The translations under genes were made by a program, and so were the position numbers. Source: a virus. Taken from it: DNA of 64,000 bases. Below are positions 44,098 to 51,438 of the stretch, piece after piece; the stretch's first letter is position 1, and every line of letters begins with the position of its first letter. The DNA lies in IMG/VR virus record IMGVR_UViG_3300040801_006072, positions 1 through 64,000 of that record, one strand, 5' to 3'. The notes beneath the pieces were generated by a model. That model had not been told where the DNA came from and made no database searches. It saw only the letters and a program-made list of their open reading frames with translations.

Positions 44098-44674
44098 ATG
44101 CATTTGCCTGTTCAAGTAATAGATTCATTTGGACCACAATGCTGAGTGCATATGCAACAGAGTGGCTCTTTTTAAAATGGTACGATCCGTCGGCAGGTTT
44201 GTCCCACACGGTCTCGGAAATCACCTCCCATGGCTTATTTTGCAGGTGCGCTTTGGACGGGCGAATAATCGCAAGCAACATTGCTAACTGCTCGACGGAT
44301 CGTGGTTTGTGAGCTTTCACCAAACGATAATAGTCGCCAATGTGAAATAGCTCTTTTACAATTTCTTCTACCTCTAGCAAAGTCCAATCTGGTTCTTTGC
44401 TTAGTAATTTGTCTAAGTGTGCTTCGTTGCGCACATCCTCGTAGATACTAACATTAAGACAATCAATTTTAAAATACCCCAACAGTTCGGCATCTTTGTA
44501 ATCAATATTAGCTTGATTGGTAAATGGATCTTTCGGAATGTTCTGCAAATAGATTCCTGTTTTGTGCTTCTCCATTTCCTTGCGGCGCTGAATACTTGCG
44601 TCGGCAAAACGCAAACCCTGCAGAGCACGATCACGATCTGCAAAATCGATATCTACGTCTGCTTGAATTATCAT
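44084..44674 (-). CDS. DnaE (Pol III alpha)-derived fragment, 196 aa
   Basis: Short pieces recall the C-family polymerase: ADVDIDFADRDRA (like DIDFDFx in DnaE), DAELLGYFKID, RSVEQLAMLLAIIRPSK and FKKSHSVAYALSIVVQMNL (like FNKSHAAAYALIAYQTAWLK). The catalytic palm acidic set and PHP domain are missing, so it cannot be a polymerase. Similar small proteins exist, as I recall, in T4-like cyanophages. A clamp- or template-binding role is possible. Confidence 0.7.
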   Translation of the reverse strand: MIIQADVDIDFADRDRALQGLRFADASIQRRKEMEKHKTGIYLQNIPKDPFTNQANIDYKDAELLGYFKIDCLNVSIYEDVRNEAHLDKLLSKEPDWTLLEVEEIVKELFHIGDYYRLVKAHKPRSVEQLAMLLAIIRPSKAHLQNKPWEVISETVWDKPADGSYHFKKSHSVAYALSIVVQMNLLLEQANAYENF

Positions 44675-45354
44675 AGACCCGCCTCGTTAAGCACAGTTTT
44701 GATAAATTTTACATCTTCCTGATTTTTAGTGATCCTGCTTGTCCATATGCCTGGATTAATAATCGGCTCAATCATTGCGTATTGTTCCTCATTGAACCTA
44801 TCCATCAGTCCATCGGCGCTAGGTGCAAGATACAAAACCCAGGGGCTAATCTTGCCTGTCTTTAAATAGTATACAGCTTCTTGTGTTGTTGCACTGCGGA
44901 AAAAGTCATTAAAATTGTTGCCCGATTCTTCTGCCCACTCTGTAAAAAATAGCATTGTTCTTTCCAACGCTCGCTCGGGTGGCTCTTTTTTCATAAGCTC
45001 GACAAGATATGTTTCGTAAACGTAATCCTTTTGCCAATCTTTCAACTTCACCGAATTCTTAATCACAAAGTCTACAAAGTTATCTGTGTTAATCGGATTC
45101 AGTTCTGCAAGGTGTCTGCCGAACTTAACAAAAGCAGTGTAGTATTGACTGTCGATAAAATCTTCAAACGACTTGGGATTCTTCGCAGTAGTTGTTAACT
45201 CGAAGAATCGCTGAAAGACTCGGAACCCCAATCTACTGCCAATGCTGTCTCGGTCTGCATATCTCCTTTTCTTAGGGCACATGTGAGAACTCAGGGTTTT
45301 CTCCTGAGCAAATGACTTTTTACAGAATTTACATTTGAAAGGTTTATTTGACAA
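44671..45354 (-). CDS. zinc-finger protein, conserved in T4-like marine phages, 227 aa
   Basis: N-terminal C2H2-like finger: CKFC ... H-x-C (residues 8-26: FKCKFCKKSFAQ, SSHMCPKK). The remainder is helical with many aromatic residues. Overlaps both neighbours by a few bases. Function unknown; position among replication genes suggests a replication or transcription role. Confidence 0.65.
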   Translation of the reverse strand: MSNKPFKCKFCKKSFAQEKTLSSHMCPKKRRYADRDSIGSRLGFRVFQRFFELTTTAKNPKSFEDFIDSQYYTAFVKFGRHLAELNPINTDNFVDFVIKNSVKLKDWQKDYVYETYLVELMKKEPPERALERTMLFFTEWAEESGNNFNDFFRSATTQEAVYYLKTGKISPWVLYLAPSADGLMDRFNEEQYAMIEPIINPGIWTSRITKNQEDVKFIKTVLNEAGL

Positions 45355-45784
45355 TTTCTTTTATTTCTTTGTCGTCATATCCGGCAGCAATCAAGGTGTC
45401 TACTATTTCTTCTTTGCTGGATATAGTTTCTAACAACTCAAGCTCGTCATTCTTGAGACTTGGGTAAATCTTAGACAGTGTTTCCTGGACCTTATTTTTG
45501 CCTCGTGTCTTTCCCGGCTTAATCCATTGATGAAACTGTTTAGTTCCTGTGCCGCACAGCGCCATCAGTTTCCACTGTAATTCAGGATGCTTTGTTAGAG
45601 CACTGAAGTTGTGATTAACAAACTCATTTACCATAATGAGATAGTGGTCTGCTGTTCGGCCTTTACAAGAGCTCAGCCAGCGCATGGTAATCCATGCGAC
45701 GAACTCTTTCTTTTTATCATCGTCTAGCCTATTATAAAAGTCCTTGTCGCCCTGGTCAAGTGCAGGCAGGACTTCTTTAAACAT
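45344..45784 (-). CDS. possible clamp-loader small subunit (gp62-like), 146 aa
   Basis: ATG at 45784 preferred over a TTG start at 45829. FKEVLPALDQGDKDFY start and the segment HPELQWKLMALCGTGTKQFHQWI have the spacing of T4 gp62 (AMNLIGSGLSDEAHFNYL), but identity is too low to be certain. gp44 is not in the window. Alternative: unassigned T4-like replication accessory protein. Confidence 0.4.
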   Translation of the reverse strand: MFKEVLPALDQGDKDFYNRLDDDKKKEFVAWITMRWLSSCKGRTADHYLIMVNEFVNHNFSALTKHPELQWKLMALCGTGTKQFHQWIKPGKTRGKNKVQETLSKIYPSLKNDELELLETISSKEEIVDTLIAAGYDDKEIKEIVK

Positions 45785-46064
45785 GTCTAATTTTTTTGCC
45801 ACGTGTTTTCTCTTTCTGGTTAGGACCAATAAGTGCAGGATTTTTTAGTGCCCAGTTGAACAAACTTGTGCTATTCAGTTTGCCTTTGAGCATGAGAACA
45901 TTTAAGAGTTGCTCGTCCTCTGTGTGTACCTCAACAACTTGTCGATATGTTTCGTCTTGAGTAATTCGATAGTGCGTAAACCCTAGCTCTTGTAAGTATC
46001 GATGCAAGGGCAGTTCTGAGGAAGCACTGCGAGTTAGTGCATATTCAAATGCAAACTTTCTCAC
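45777..46064 (-). CDS. hypothetical protein, 95 aa
   Basis: Small, basic C-terminus (KEKTRGKKIRHV), no recognised domain. Overlaps both neighbours. Confidence 0.55.
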   Translation of the reverse strand: MRKFAFEYALTRSASSELPLHRYLQELGFTHYRITQDETYRQVVEVHTEDEQLLNVLMLKGKLNSTSLFNWALKNPALIGPNQKEKTRGKKIRHV

Positions 46065-46564
46065 GAAAATAATTCGCCTACACTCAAGCTATCGGGTATC
46101 TTGTTTTTCTCTTTCACAAAAATTGCACAGCGAGGCTTATCACCTTCCTCTAGAGGAACCACAAGCATGGTGCCGTGTCTCAATTTCGGAAAATACCATT
46201 TTACTTCTGCATACACATTTACGATATTTACTTCGAACGGTTCGGGAACCATGTGATGAAGTGGATTGAATACTGTGGTGAAGAATCCCCTATCATTCAA
46301 TTCAGTTAGAGGCATAATCTCGATATCCGAGTAATCTTCGTCACACACCACAATTGACCAGTCAAGTGGCATTTGTATTCTATTCTCACCAATCTGCAAC
46401 ACAATCGCAGGAGCATAAAATGACTCTAGGAAGATCAAAGGAATAAAATAGTAGTCGGTGTTGCTAGGATCTGTAGTATCAAACACACAGTAACGAATGT
46501 CCTCTACTTCATCAGGAATCCTATTTAATTCATAACTCTTGTTTTCGTGGGTTAGTATTAGCAT
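46061..46564 (-). CDS. conserved phage hypothetical, 167 aa
   Basis: Beta-rich acidic protein with IQMPLDWSIVVCDEDYSDIEIMPLTELNDRGF, a long block of the sort conserved among T4-like marine phages next to uvsW. Function not known. ATGA-type overlap with the next gene. Confidence 0.65.
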   Translation of the reverse strand: MLILTHENKSYELNRIPDEVEDIRYCVFDTTDPSNTDYYFIPLIFLESFYAPAIVLQIGENRIQMPLDWSIVVCDEDYSDIEIMPLTELNDRGFFTTVFNPLHHMVPEPFEVNIVNVYAEVKWYFPKLRHGTMLVVPLEEGDKPRCAIFVKEKNKIPDSLSVGELFS

Positions 46565-46565
46565 A

Positions 46566-46856
46566 TTATCTTGTCGTCGCTTCGTGTGAATAGTGTTCTA
46601 GGTGCTCTTTAAAATCCATTCCGCTCCTGAGACGAATCAGCATTTCTGCCTGATCCATTTCATCATCCCATTCGAGATACACAGCTAAGAATCTCGACTC
46701 AAGTAGATCAGGACAAATCTCGTCGTAATGGCCTATAGCAAAAGCTTTATTCGGAAATATAATTTCCAGAATGTCTTGAATTAGGCGGAAATCTAAAACA
46801 CTTATTTTTGTTAAAATTTCTCGTGGATTGTCGAGTTCGTGTTTTTCAACCAGCAT
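46566..46856 (-). CDS. hypothetical acidic protein, 96 aa
   Basis: Starts within the uvsW stop (ATGA-type overlap). Acidic and helical, no recognised domain. Could be a small partner of UvsW by position only. Confidence 0.6.
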   Translation of the reverse strand: MLVEKHELDNPREILTKISVLDFRLIQDILEIIFPNKAFAIGHYDEICPDLLESRFLAVYLEWDDEMDQAEMLIRLRSGMDFKEHLEHYSHEATTR

Positions 46857-48289
46857 CAGTAATTTAGCTTATGTACCTTGTGAGGATACCCTGCTTCCTT
46901 GTAGTGTTTCTTTCTTTTTGTTAGGTGTCGTTTTGCATACTTACAACTAGACGTGATGTCGTATACGTTTACGAAGTCTTTGTCTTCTGCTACACGAAGT
47001 CCTCGACCAATCGACTGTATCACTCTCACAAAACTTTTCCCGGGCTCAATCAACACGAGATTAAAAATACGGTTGATGTTAATTCCAGTAGATGCAACAC
47101 CGTATGTAGCAATGATCAACTTATTATCTTCGAACTGTACAGATTTGTATTCTTCCTTCCTATCAGTGGATTTTACTTTACCACTAATAAATACCCCGCC
47201 CAAATGCTCTTCGAGCATTTCACCGGTTTGCACACGATCAACAAGAACCAATGTGTTTCCTTGTTGTGCTAGTCCAGAGATCTTATCTGCAATAAATTCA
47301 ATTCTGTCGCTACAGGTAGTGAGCCATTTTAGCTCTGCTTGATAGTTATTAAAGCCGCCAGGATCCTGTAGCTGCCAAATATCAATATGGCAATTAGCAA
47401 GGTATCCTTTTTCTTGCAGATCTGAGGCTTTAATTTCGCCTGCTGTAGGACCAATACATGCCAACACACCTACCTTTTCGTATTCTTCTTCGGGCAGTGT
47501 TCCAGTTAGTCCCCAACGGATCGGACAATGCGCAAACTCTTGGCTTAGTAGTCGCTTCAGTACATCTGCTTTTGCTTTGTGAACTTCGTCTACTATCACT
47601 GCTGCCACACCGTCTGTCATTGCGTCGATAGAGCCATCTCTTTTCTTTTTCAGTACTTCTAGGCTTTGCCATGTGCAAATGGTATGAGTGTGCCCTACTT
47701 CTTTTCTATCTCCGTAATACACACCTACATCAAGCCCAAAGTTAATGTAATCTTCTTCTGTTTGTGTAACTAGATCCTTAGTAGGAACAATAACCACACT
47801 GCGACCGTATTGCTCGACTTTGTGCGACAGGATAGCAGTAATAATTGTCTTGCCGCCAGCAGTGGGGCAAATGTTAACTGACTGTGTTTCCTGTAAAGAA
47901 CTGTTAATGACGCCGACTTGATAGTCTCTTAGCACAACAGGCTGGCCAGCTAGCGGGTGTCCTTCGGGCCACTTAACATGACTGTAACTGTTTTCGTCTA
48001 CTTCTTGAAACTCGAAGCTGTAGTGTGTCCTTCGGTCATCAAGTTCAATGTCATAACCAGCAGAATATACGATCGGCAATATGCGATCTAAAAGATTGAT
48101 ATAGGTTCGACCACCAGTGTCACAGAATGTAATATTTCCATTCCATCGGCCTAATTTATAGGCCGGAGTATGCCTAGCATACGGAAGGAAGTAAGTAAGT
48201 TCTTTTACGATTTTTCTGCGAGTTTCTACATCTAAATTGCTTAGACGGCAGTTGACTTCATCCTTGATTTCTAGAATACACTGCTTCAT
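46856..48289 (-). CDS. uvsW: recombination/repair DNA helicase UvsW
   Basis: SF2 helicase that unwinds branched DNA and R-loops and helps shift from origin to recombination-dependent replication in T4. Motif I PTAGGKT (142-148), DEVH box (234-237), and C-terminal helicase motifs (TGININRIFN, QSIGRGLR). Start at 48289 chosen because AAGGA lies 4 nt upstream. 477 aa. First gene of an early operon with a perfect sigma70 promoter. Confidence 0.93.
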   Translation of the reverse strand: MKQCILEIKDEVNCRLSNLDVETRRKIVKELTYFLPYARHTPAYKLGRWNGNITFCDTGGRTYINLLDRILPIVYSAGYDIELDDRRTHYSFEFQEVDENSYSHVKWPEGHPLAGQPVVLRDYQVGVINSSLQETQSVNICPTAGGKTIITAILSHKVEQYGRSVVIVPTKDLVTQTEEDYINFGLDVGVYYGDRKEVGHTHTICTWQSLEVLKKKRDGSIDAMTDGVAAVIVDEVHKAKADVLKRLLSQEFAHCPIRWGLTGTLPEEEYEKVGVLACIGPTAGEIKASDLQEKGYLANCHIDIWQLQDPGGFNNYQAELKWLTTCSDRIEFIADKISGLAQQGNTLVLVDRVQTGEMLEEHLGGVFISGKVKSTDRKEEYKSVQFEDNKLIIATYGVASTGININRIFNLVLIEPGKSFVRVIQSIGRGLRVAEDKDFVNVYDITSSCKYAKRHLTKRKKHYKEAGYPHKVHKLNY

Positions 48290-48305
48290 AAAATCCTTTT
48301 TGCTT

Positions 48306-48334
48306 ATTATAATGCCAGCGTTCCATGCTGTCAA
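48306..48334 (-). promoter_or_regulatory. perfect sigma70 promoter, uvsW
   Basis: TTGACA (48329-48334), 17-nt spacer, TATAAT (48306-48311): 12 of 12 consensus. Followed by a 16-nt gap with Shine-Dalgarno before the uvsW ATG. Confidence 0.92.
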
Positions 48335-48336
48335 GA

Positions 48337-48362
48337 GAAACGTGGCCCGAAAGCCACGTTTC
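48337..48362 (-). terminator. hairpin, possible weak terminator
   Basis: Perfect 10-bp stem GAAACGTGGC/GCCACGTTTC with a 6-nt loop, between the 127-aa gene and the uvsW promoter. The U-tract on the minus strand is short, so termination may be incomplete. Confidence 0.6.
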
Positions 48363-48371
48363 ATTCTTTTG

Positions 48372-48755
48372 TTACTTGTCTTCGAACTCCTCCTTTAACT
48401 TCAGGTATTGTTCTCGACGTCTTTCTTCGGCTGCTTTTTCTTCCTTGAGCTTTCGGGCCTTTTCGCGATGTTCTTTCTTGCGCTGTTCCTCGGCCTGCCT
48501 GGTCTTTTCTTTTTCCATCCACTCTTCATCCCAAAGATAGCTAGCAGGGATTGTGTGGTGGTCGGATTCGTAATAACCGCAGCAACTCTGGGAAGTATGG
48601 ATCGTCATAGAATACGAATCGAAATCAATGTGTTCGATGTATTCTCGATCACGGCCGTTTGCCTTAAGCCAAAGATTACCGATATCTTCTGCTCTCTCAT
48701 AAATCTCTTCATGTGCACGAGCAAAAACTGCGTATCTGCGTTCGGTGATAGCCAT
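48372..48755 (-). CDS. hypothetical protein with charged coiled-coil end, 127 aa
   Basis: N-terminal globular part (SQSCCGYYESDHHTIPASYLW) and a C-terminal half of Lys/Glu/Arg repeats (EEQRKKEHREKARKLKEEKA), a long helix. No recognised domain. Ends before the hairpin at 48.35 kb. Confidence 0.6.
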   Translation of the reverse strand: MAITERRYAVFARAHEEIYERAEDIGNLWLKANGRDREYIEHIDFDSYSMTIHTSQSCCGYYESDHHTIPASYLWDEEWMEKEKTRQAEEQRKKEHREKARKLKEEKAAEERRREQYLKLKEEFEDK

Positions 48756-49204
48756 TATGCAACCTCCTCCATCTTTGCAACAGTGTTAGGATCGATTAAT
48801 TTCCAACCCTTAATGATCTCAGCTACAGACTTGAGAGCATCTTCGTCGATGGTTCCGCCAAAAGGACCGAGCAGTTCAGCTCTTCGTTTCTTGGCGTATG
48901 GAGTATCACCTTCGATGCCTATACAGATTTTCCATTTGGCCTGCTCGAAAGCATAGTACGGCGGCTGGCCATGGACTTTGTAGTTAGGAACAAACAGCTT
49001 GTGAATGTCCTTCCCACGAAGTAGGGCATATAGCAGATGGTGTTCGCACTTCAGACTGCTGGCAAAGTATGGGGTTCCACCCCAGTACTTCATTTCCTGT
49101 TTTTTTGCCTGACCCGAATTGATGTAGTCTTTCCAGGCCTGTCTGAATTGCAGGTAGTGGTCTTTTGTTTCAAAAAAGTTGTATTGTGCGTTTTCGATTT
49201 TCAT
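48755..49204 (-). CDS. hypothetical protein, 149 aa
   Basis: Unrecognised soluble protein with Tyr/Trp-rich pieces (GGTPYFASSLKCEHHLLYALL). Leader contains the inverted repeat at 49227-49255 and GGAG before the ATG. Early accessory region. Confidence 0.6.
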   Translation of the reverse strand: MKIENAQYNFFETKDHYLQFRQAWKDYINSGQAKKQEMKYWGGTPYFASSLKCEHHLLYALLRGKDIHKLFVPNYKVHGQPPYYAFEQAKWKICIGIEGDTPYAKKRRAELLGPFGGTIDEDALKSVAEIIKGWKLIDPNTVAKMEEVA

Positions 49205-49226
49205 GGTTTGTTTCTCCGTAAATTAA

Positions 49227-49255
49227 GGTTTGTAGTTTGCACAGATATACAAACC
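49227..49255 (-). promoter_or_regulatory. leader hairpin
   Basis: Perfect 8-bp arms GGTTTGTA/TACAAACC, 13-nt loop, extendable to 11 bp with a bulge, 22 nt upstream of the 149-aa gene start. Possible translational operator or mRNA-stability hairpin. Confidence 0.4.
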
Positions 49256-49275
49256 CTTACGGGGAACCACGAATA

Positions 49276-49437
49276 CTAGGAATCTAGGTCCAGATCATCT
49301 TCCTTTTCCTCCTCTTCTGGTTGTGATGAGTAAAAAGGTGTGTTCCTTTCTTCCCATCGTTTAGCAGCGGTAAGCTGCACTGTTAAATCCTTCTTGGCTG
49401 CTTCAAGCGCAAGTTGGAATGCTGTCTTCTTCGTCAT
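49276..49437 (-). CDS. small acidic protein, 53 aa, UAG stop
   Basis: MTKKTAFQLALEAAKKDL start overlaps the upstream gene by 35 nt; C-terminus is a run of Glu/Asp. A longer frame that begins upstream reads antiframe over the 88-aa gene and is rejected. UAG stop. Confidence 0.45.
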   Translation of the reverse strand: MTKKTAFQLALEAAKKDLTVQLTAAKRWEERNTPFYSSQPEEEEKEDDLDLDS

Positions 49438-49669
49438 CGAACGGACTCGGCTGAGGATATCTCTCAAGCCAGTTGTAGAACAGGTCCCAAATCGGGTCCT
49501 CTTCTTCCGGATAGTAAGGCTTCTGTGCCCAACGATCCCACGAAAACATCGGTCCACAGTACGGATGGAACTCCATCCACACATAACGATTGCCGACATG
49601 GAAACGAAATCTAGGGTGATTTGTTCCGCAAAGTATCAGCGATCCGTCTTTGGACGATACGCAACTCAT
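49403..49669 (-). CDS. hypothetical protein, 88 aa
   Basis: Aromatic-rich (YVWMEFHPYCGPMFSWDRW), overlaps the I78-like stop (TAATG). No recognised domain; the density of Trp/Tyr/Pro suggests a compact beta protein. Confidence 0.55.
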   Translation of the reverse strand: MSCVSSKDGSLILCGTNHPRFRFHVGNRYVWMEFHPYCGPMFSWDRWAQKPYYPEEEDPIWDLFYNWLERYPQPSPFDDEEDSIPTCA

Positions 49670-49860
49670 TAACCTACACCCTGAATTTCAGTGATCACAT
49701 CGTTCTCAATGATCACGTTAACCCTGTCTAGTCGATAATCACAGGTACCCATCATCCACTCGCCGTCGACTTTGGCCTTACGTAGTACCATGTCTGCGAG
49801 ACTGAGGAGTGCCTCAGCTTCGGGTATTGTCTTACCAATCAGTTGGTCAAAGTTTTGCAT
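49669..49860 (-). CDS. I78-family inhibitor-like protein, 63 aa
   Basis: IGKTIPEAEALL and the C-terminal CDYRLDRVNVIIENDVITEIQGVG resemble peptidase inhibitor I78 (which ends with a DYRPDRLNV-type strand and G). Size fits. GGGAG Shine-Dalgarno. Own sigma70 promoter copied from the tRNA promoter. A role against host proteases is inference. Confidence 0.6.
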   Translation of the reverse strand: MQNFDQLIGKTIPEAEALLSLADMVLRKAKVDGEWMMGTCDYRLDRVNVIIENDVITEIQGVG

Positions 49861-49882
49861 AATCTTCTCCCATTGCAGACTG

Positions 49883-49911
49883 ACAGTAGCAATATTTAGC
49901 TTCGATGTCAA
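49883..49911 (-). promoter_or_regulatory. sigma70 promoter, I78-like gene
   Basis: TTGACA (49906-49911), 17-nt spacer, TACTGT (49883-49888). The spacer ends AATATTGC like that of the tRNA promoter 123 nt away. Confidence 0.7.
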
Positions 49912-49922
49912 CCTATGTTTGG

Positions 49923-49995
49923 TGCTCCGGGTGGGACTCGAACCCACGACCGGCGGTTTTAGAGGCCGCTGCTCTGCCAACTGAGCTACCGGAAC
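49923..49995 (-). tRNA. tRNA with CUA anticodon (amber suppressor type)
   Basis: 73 nt folding as a standard cloverleaf: acceptor GTTCCGG/CCGGAGC (one G-U), D-stem GCTC/GAGC, T-stem GTGGG/CCCAC, 5-nt variable loop, discriminator A73. Anticodon loop is CTCTAAA: C32 U33, anticodon CUA, A37 A38, so it reads UAG. The stem has a C31-A39 mismatch. The loop differs by one base from the tRNA-Trp loop CTCCAAA, but A73 and G1-C72 are not Trp identity elements, so the charged amino acid is unknown. No encoded CCA. Confidence 0.85.
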
Positions 49996-50005
49996 GTATG
50001 TAGCT

Positions 50006-50034
50006 ATAGTAGCAATATTGCTCTTCGTTGTCAA
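50006..50034 (-). promoter_or_regulatory. sigma70 promoter, tRNA
   Basis: TTGACA (50029-50034), 17-nt spacer containing AGCAATATTGCT (perfect 12-bp palindrome, 50011-50022), TACTAT (50006-50011), then 10 nt to the tRNA 5' end. Confidence 0.75.
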
Positions 50035-50471
50035 GAAAGGATATATTCTTTTGCAAGCTCTGCACGAATCTTCATCAAAAGCTTGCCCAAGTGGTTTTCT
50101 CCTTCGCCGTCGCAAACACCCCAGAACTTATCGCCCCAGGTATTTCCTTCGACTAGCTCGCAATCCCCTGTAAGCAGTAGCATCTCTCTCATGCTCGGAA
50201 CAGAAAACTTAGCACGTAGAATATTTTCCATCACTTCAAGTTTCACTGTTTCCCAATCTTCTCGCAAAGGCACCATTCTGCCGGCTCGCTTGGCTTGGCC
50301 CGGTGTACGGCAATTACGAATAAAGTCTTTCCACACAGGATCGTTTGTCTTAGCACACATATATGCATGTTCGGAACTAGGATACTCATATCCATCATAG
50401 ATTACTTTACAGTAATAGAAGTTAGACAGAAAATGAAATTCGTCTGAGAAATTATTAATCGATTCTTGCAT
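50031..50471 (-). CDS. NADAR-domain (YbiA-like) protein
   Basis: NADAR family: FLSNFYYCKVIYDGYEYPSSEHAYM, the TPGQAKRAGR segment, and DKFWGVCDGEGENHLGKLLM. Members remove ADP-ribose from nucleobases or act on related N-glycosides; some reverse DarT-type DNA ADP-ribosylation used in phage defence. 146 aa, single domain. Overlaps uvsY by 17 nt, so expressed with recombination genes. Counter-defence is inference. Confidence 0.85.
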   Translation of the reverse strand: MQESINNFSDEFHFLSNFYYCKVIYDGYEYPSSEHAYMCAKTNDPVWKDFIRNCRTPGQAKRAGRMVPLREDWETVKLEVMENILRAKFSVPSMREMLLLTGDCELVEGNTWGDKFWGVCDGEGENHLGKLLMKIRAELAKEYILS

Positions 50472-50919
50472 CGTCTAAGCCTGCTACTCTCAATCTAGTG
50501 ATGTGTCCTACCATCCACGACTTTTGATCAAGTCCTTTCATAATGCCTAAAAACTTGTTACGCAGTAGTGCAAACTCATTTACGATCATTGTCAAGTCCA
50601 CTACGTCTTGCTCACCATCGATATATTTTTCTGCATCTCTGCTTGATAACTGTCGATTGTAAGTTTCTAGATACTTCTTGAAGCAGTGAGATCTTTTCTT
50701 TCTTAGTTCAATTTGCAAGAACTCAAGAATGGCCTCAAGCTCTTGCAATTGAGTAAAACGGTATTCAACATGACCCGGAAGTTCCGAGCCATGTTTTTCG
50801 ATTGTCTTATCTTTCATGCTAAGATCTCTTTTTGCCTCGGCATACTCCTTTTCGAAGTAGTCGATACAATTCGGTATCTCAGCTAGATTGTTTGATACTT
50901 TATAGTACCATCCGCTCAT
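50455..50919 (-). CDS. uvsY: recombination mediator UvsY
   Basis: Loads UvsX onto gp32-coated DNA in T4. Recognised from the C-terminal pattern SSRDAEKYIDGEQDVVDLTMI, NEFALLRNKFLGIMKGLDQKSW and the closing LRVAGLDDARID; 154 aa. In the uvsX-to-NADAR operon, each gene overlapping the next. Confidence 0.88.
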   Translation of the reverse strand: MSGWYYKVSNNLAEIPNCIDYFEKEYAEAKRDLSMKDKTIEKHGSELPGHVEYRFTQLQELEAILEFLQIELRKKRSHCFKKYLETYNRQLSSRDAEKYIDGEQDVVDLTMIVNEFALLRNKFLGIMKGLDQKSWMVGHITRLRVAGLDDARID

Positions 50920-51218
50920 TAAAGGACTCTCTTAATACCGTGTTCCATTGCTTCGACAAACATGTGTGCTCGTCTAGCTCTGTTTTCCGAACGCTCTTTG
51001 ACACGCATTACTTTCTGCGGAACATCTAAATGCTCCACCAGCATGTCGTGCAATGCAGTAAGGTTATTCGGCTCTGTTACCCAACGCACTGCTTCGGGCG
51101 TAGTTGCCAGCGACTTTTTAAGTTCTCCAACTAGCATAAGTGTGCGTTCTGCATCGCCGTCTTCAATTGCGTTTTCAAGCAGCGCCACAATAGTTTCGAC
51201 ACTAATAGTCATAGTCAT
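50919..51218 (-). CDS. hypothetical protein, 99 aa
   Basis: ATG at 51218 after GAGG chosen; earlier in-frame start lacks support. Helical, basic end (RVKERSENRARRAHMF). No recognised domain. Between UvsY and the 78-aa gene. Confidence 0.6.
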   Translation of the reverse strand: MTMTISVETIVALLENAIEDGDAERTLMLVGELKKSLATTPEAVRWVTEPNNLTALHDMLVEHLDVPQKVMRVKERSENRARRAHMFVEAMEHGIKRVL

Positions 51219-51438
51219 CGTCTTCGTCCTCTTCGTATTCGTCAACACCGTATAAGCTTTTCACGGCTGCGCCTAGTGGGCGGTCTAGTGTGTCAACTGC
51301 TTCTTCTAACCCATCTGCGTAGCCGTGCTCGTCGAACACGGCCACAATTGCATCAGCAACATCGAGCCTTTCTTTCTGGGGAACAAAAGGCTTTAATCTT
51401 GCCCAGAGCTCAGTGATAAGATCTACATCAGGCTGCAT
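51202..51438 (-). CDS. conserved acidic protein after uvsX, 78 aa, UAG stop
   Basis: MQPDVDLITELWARLKPFVPQKERLDVADAIVAVFDEHGY is a pattern I recall beside uvsX in T4-like cyanophages; C-terminus is a Glu/Asp/Tyr tail (EYEEDEDDDYDY). Function unknown. UAG stop. Confidence 0.65.
   Translation of the reverse strand: MQPDVDLITELWARLKPFVPQKERLDVADAIVAVFDEHGYADGLEEAVDTLDRPLGAAVKSLYGVDEYEEDEDDDYDY

Noticed and set aside
49923-49995. tRNA-Arg(UCU) reading of the same tRNA
   Set aside because: Would place C at position 33 instead of invariant U and break the anticodon stem.
49669-50115. 148-codon frame starting MRRRRRKPLGQAF
   Set aside because: It runs through the tRNA gene; the real gene begins at 49860 with a Shine-Dalgarno.
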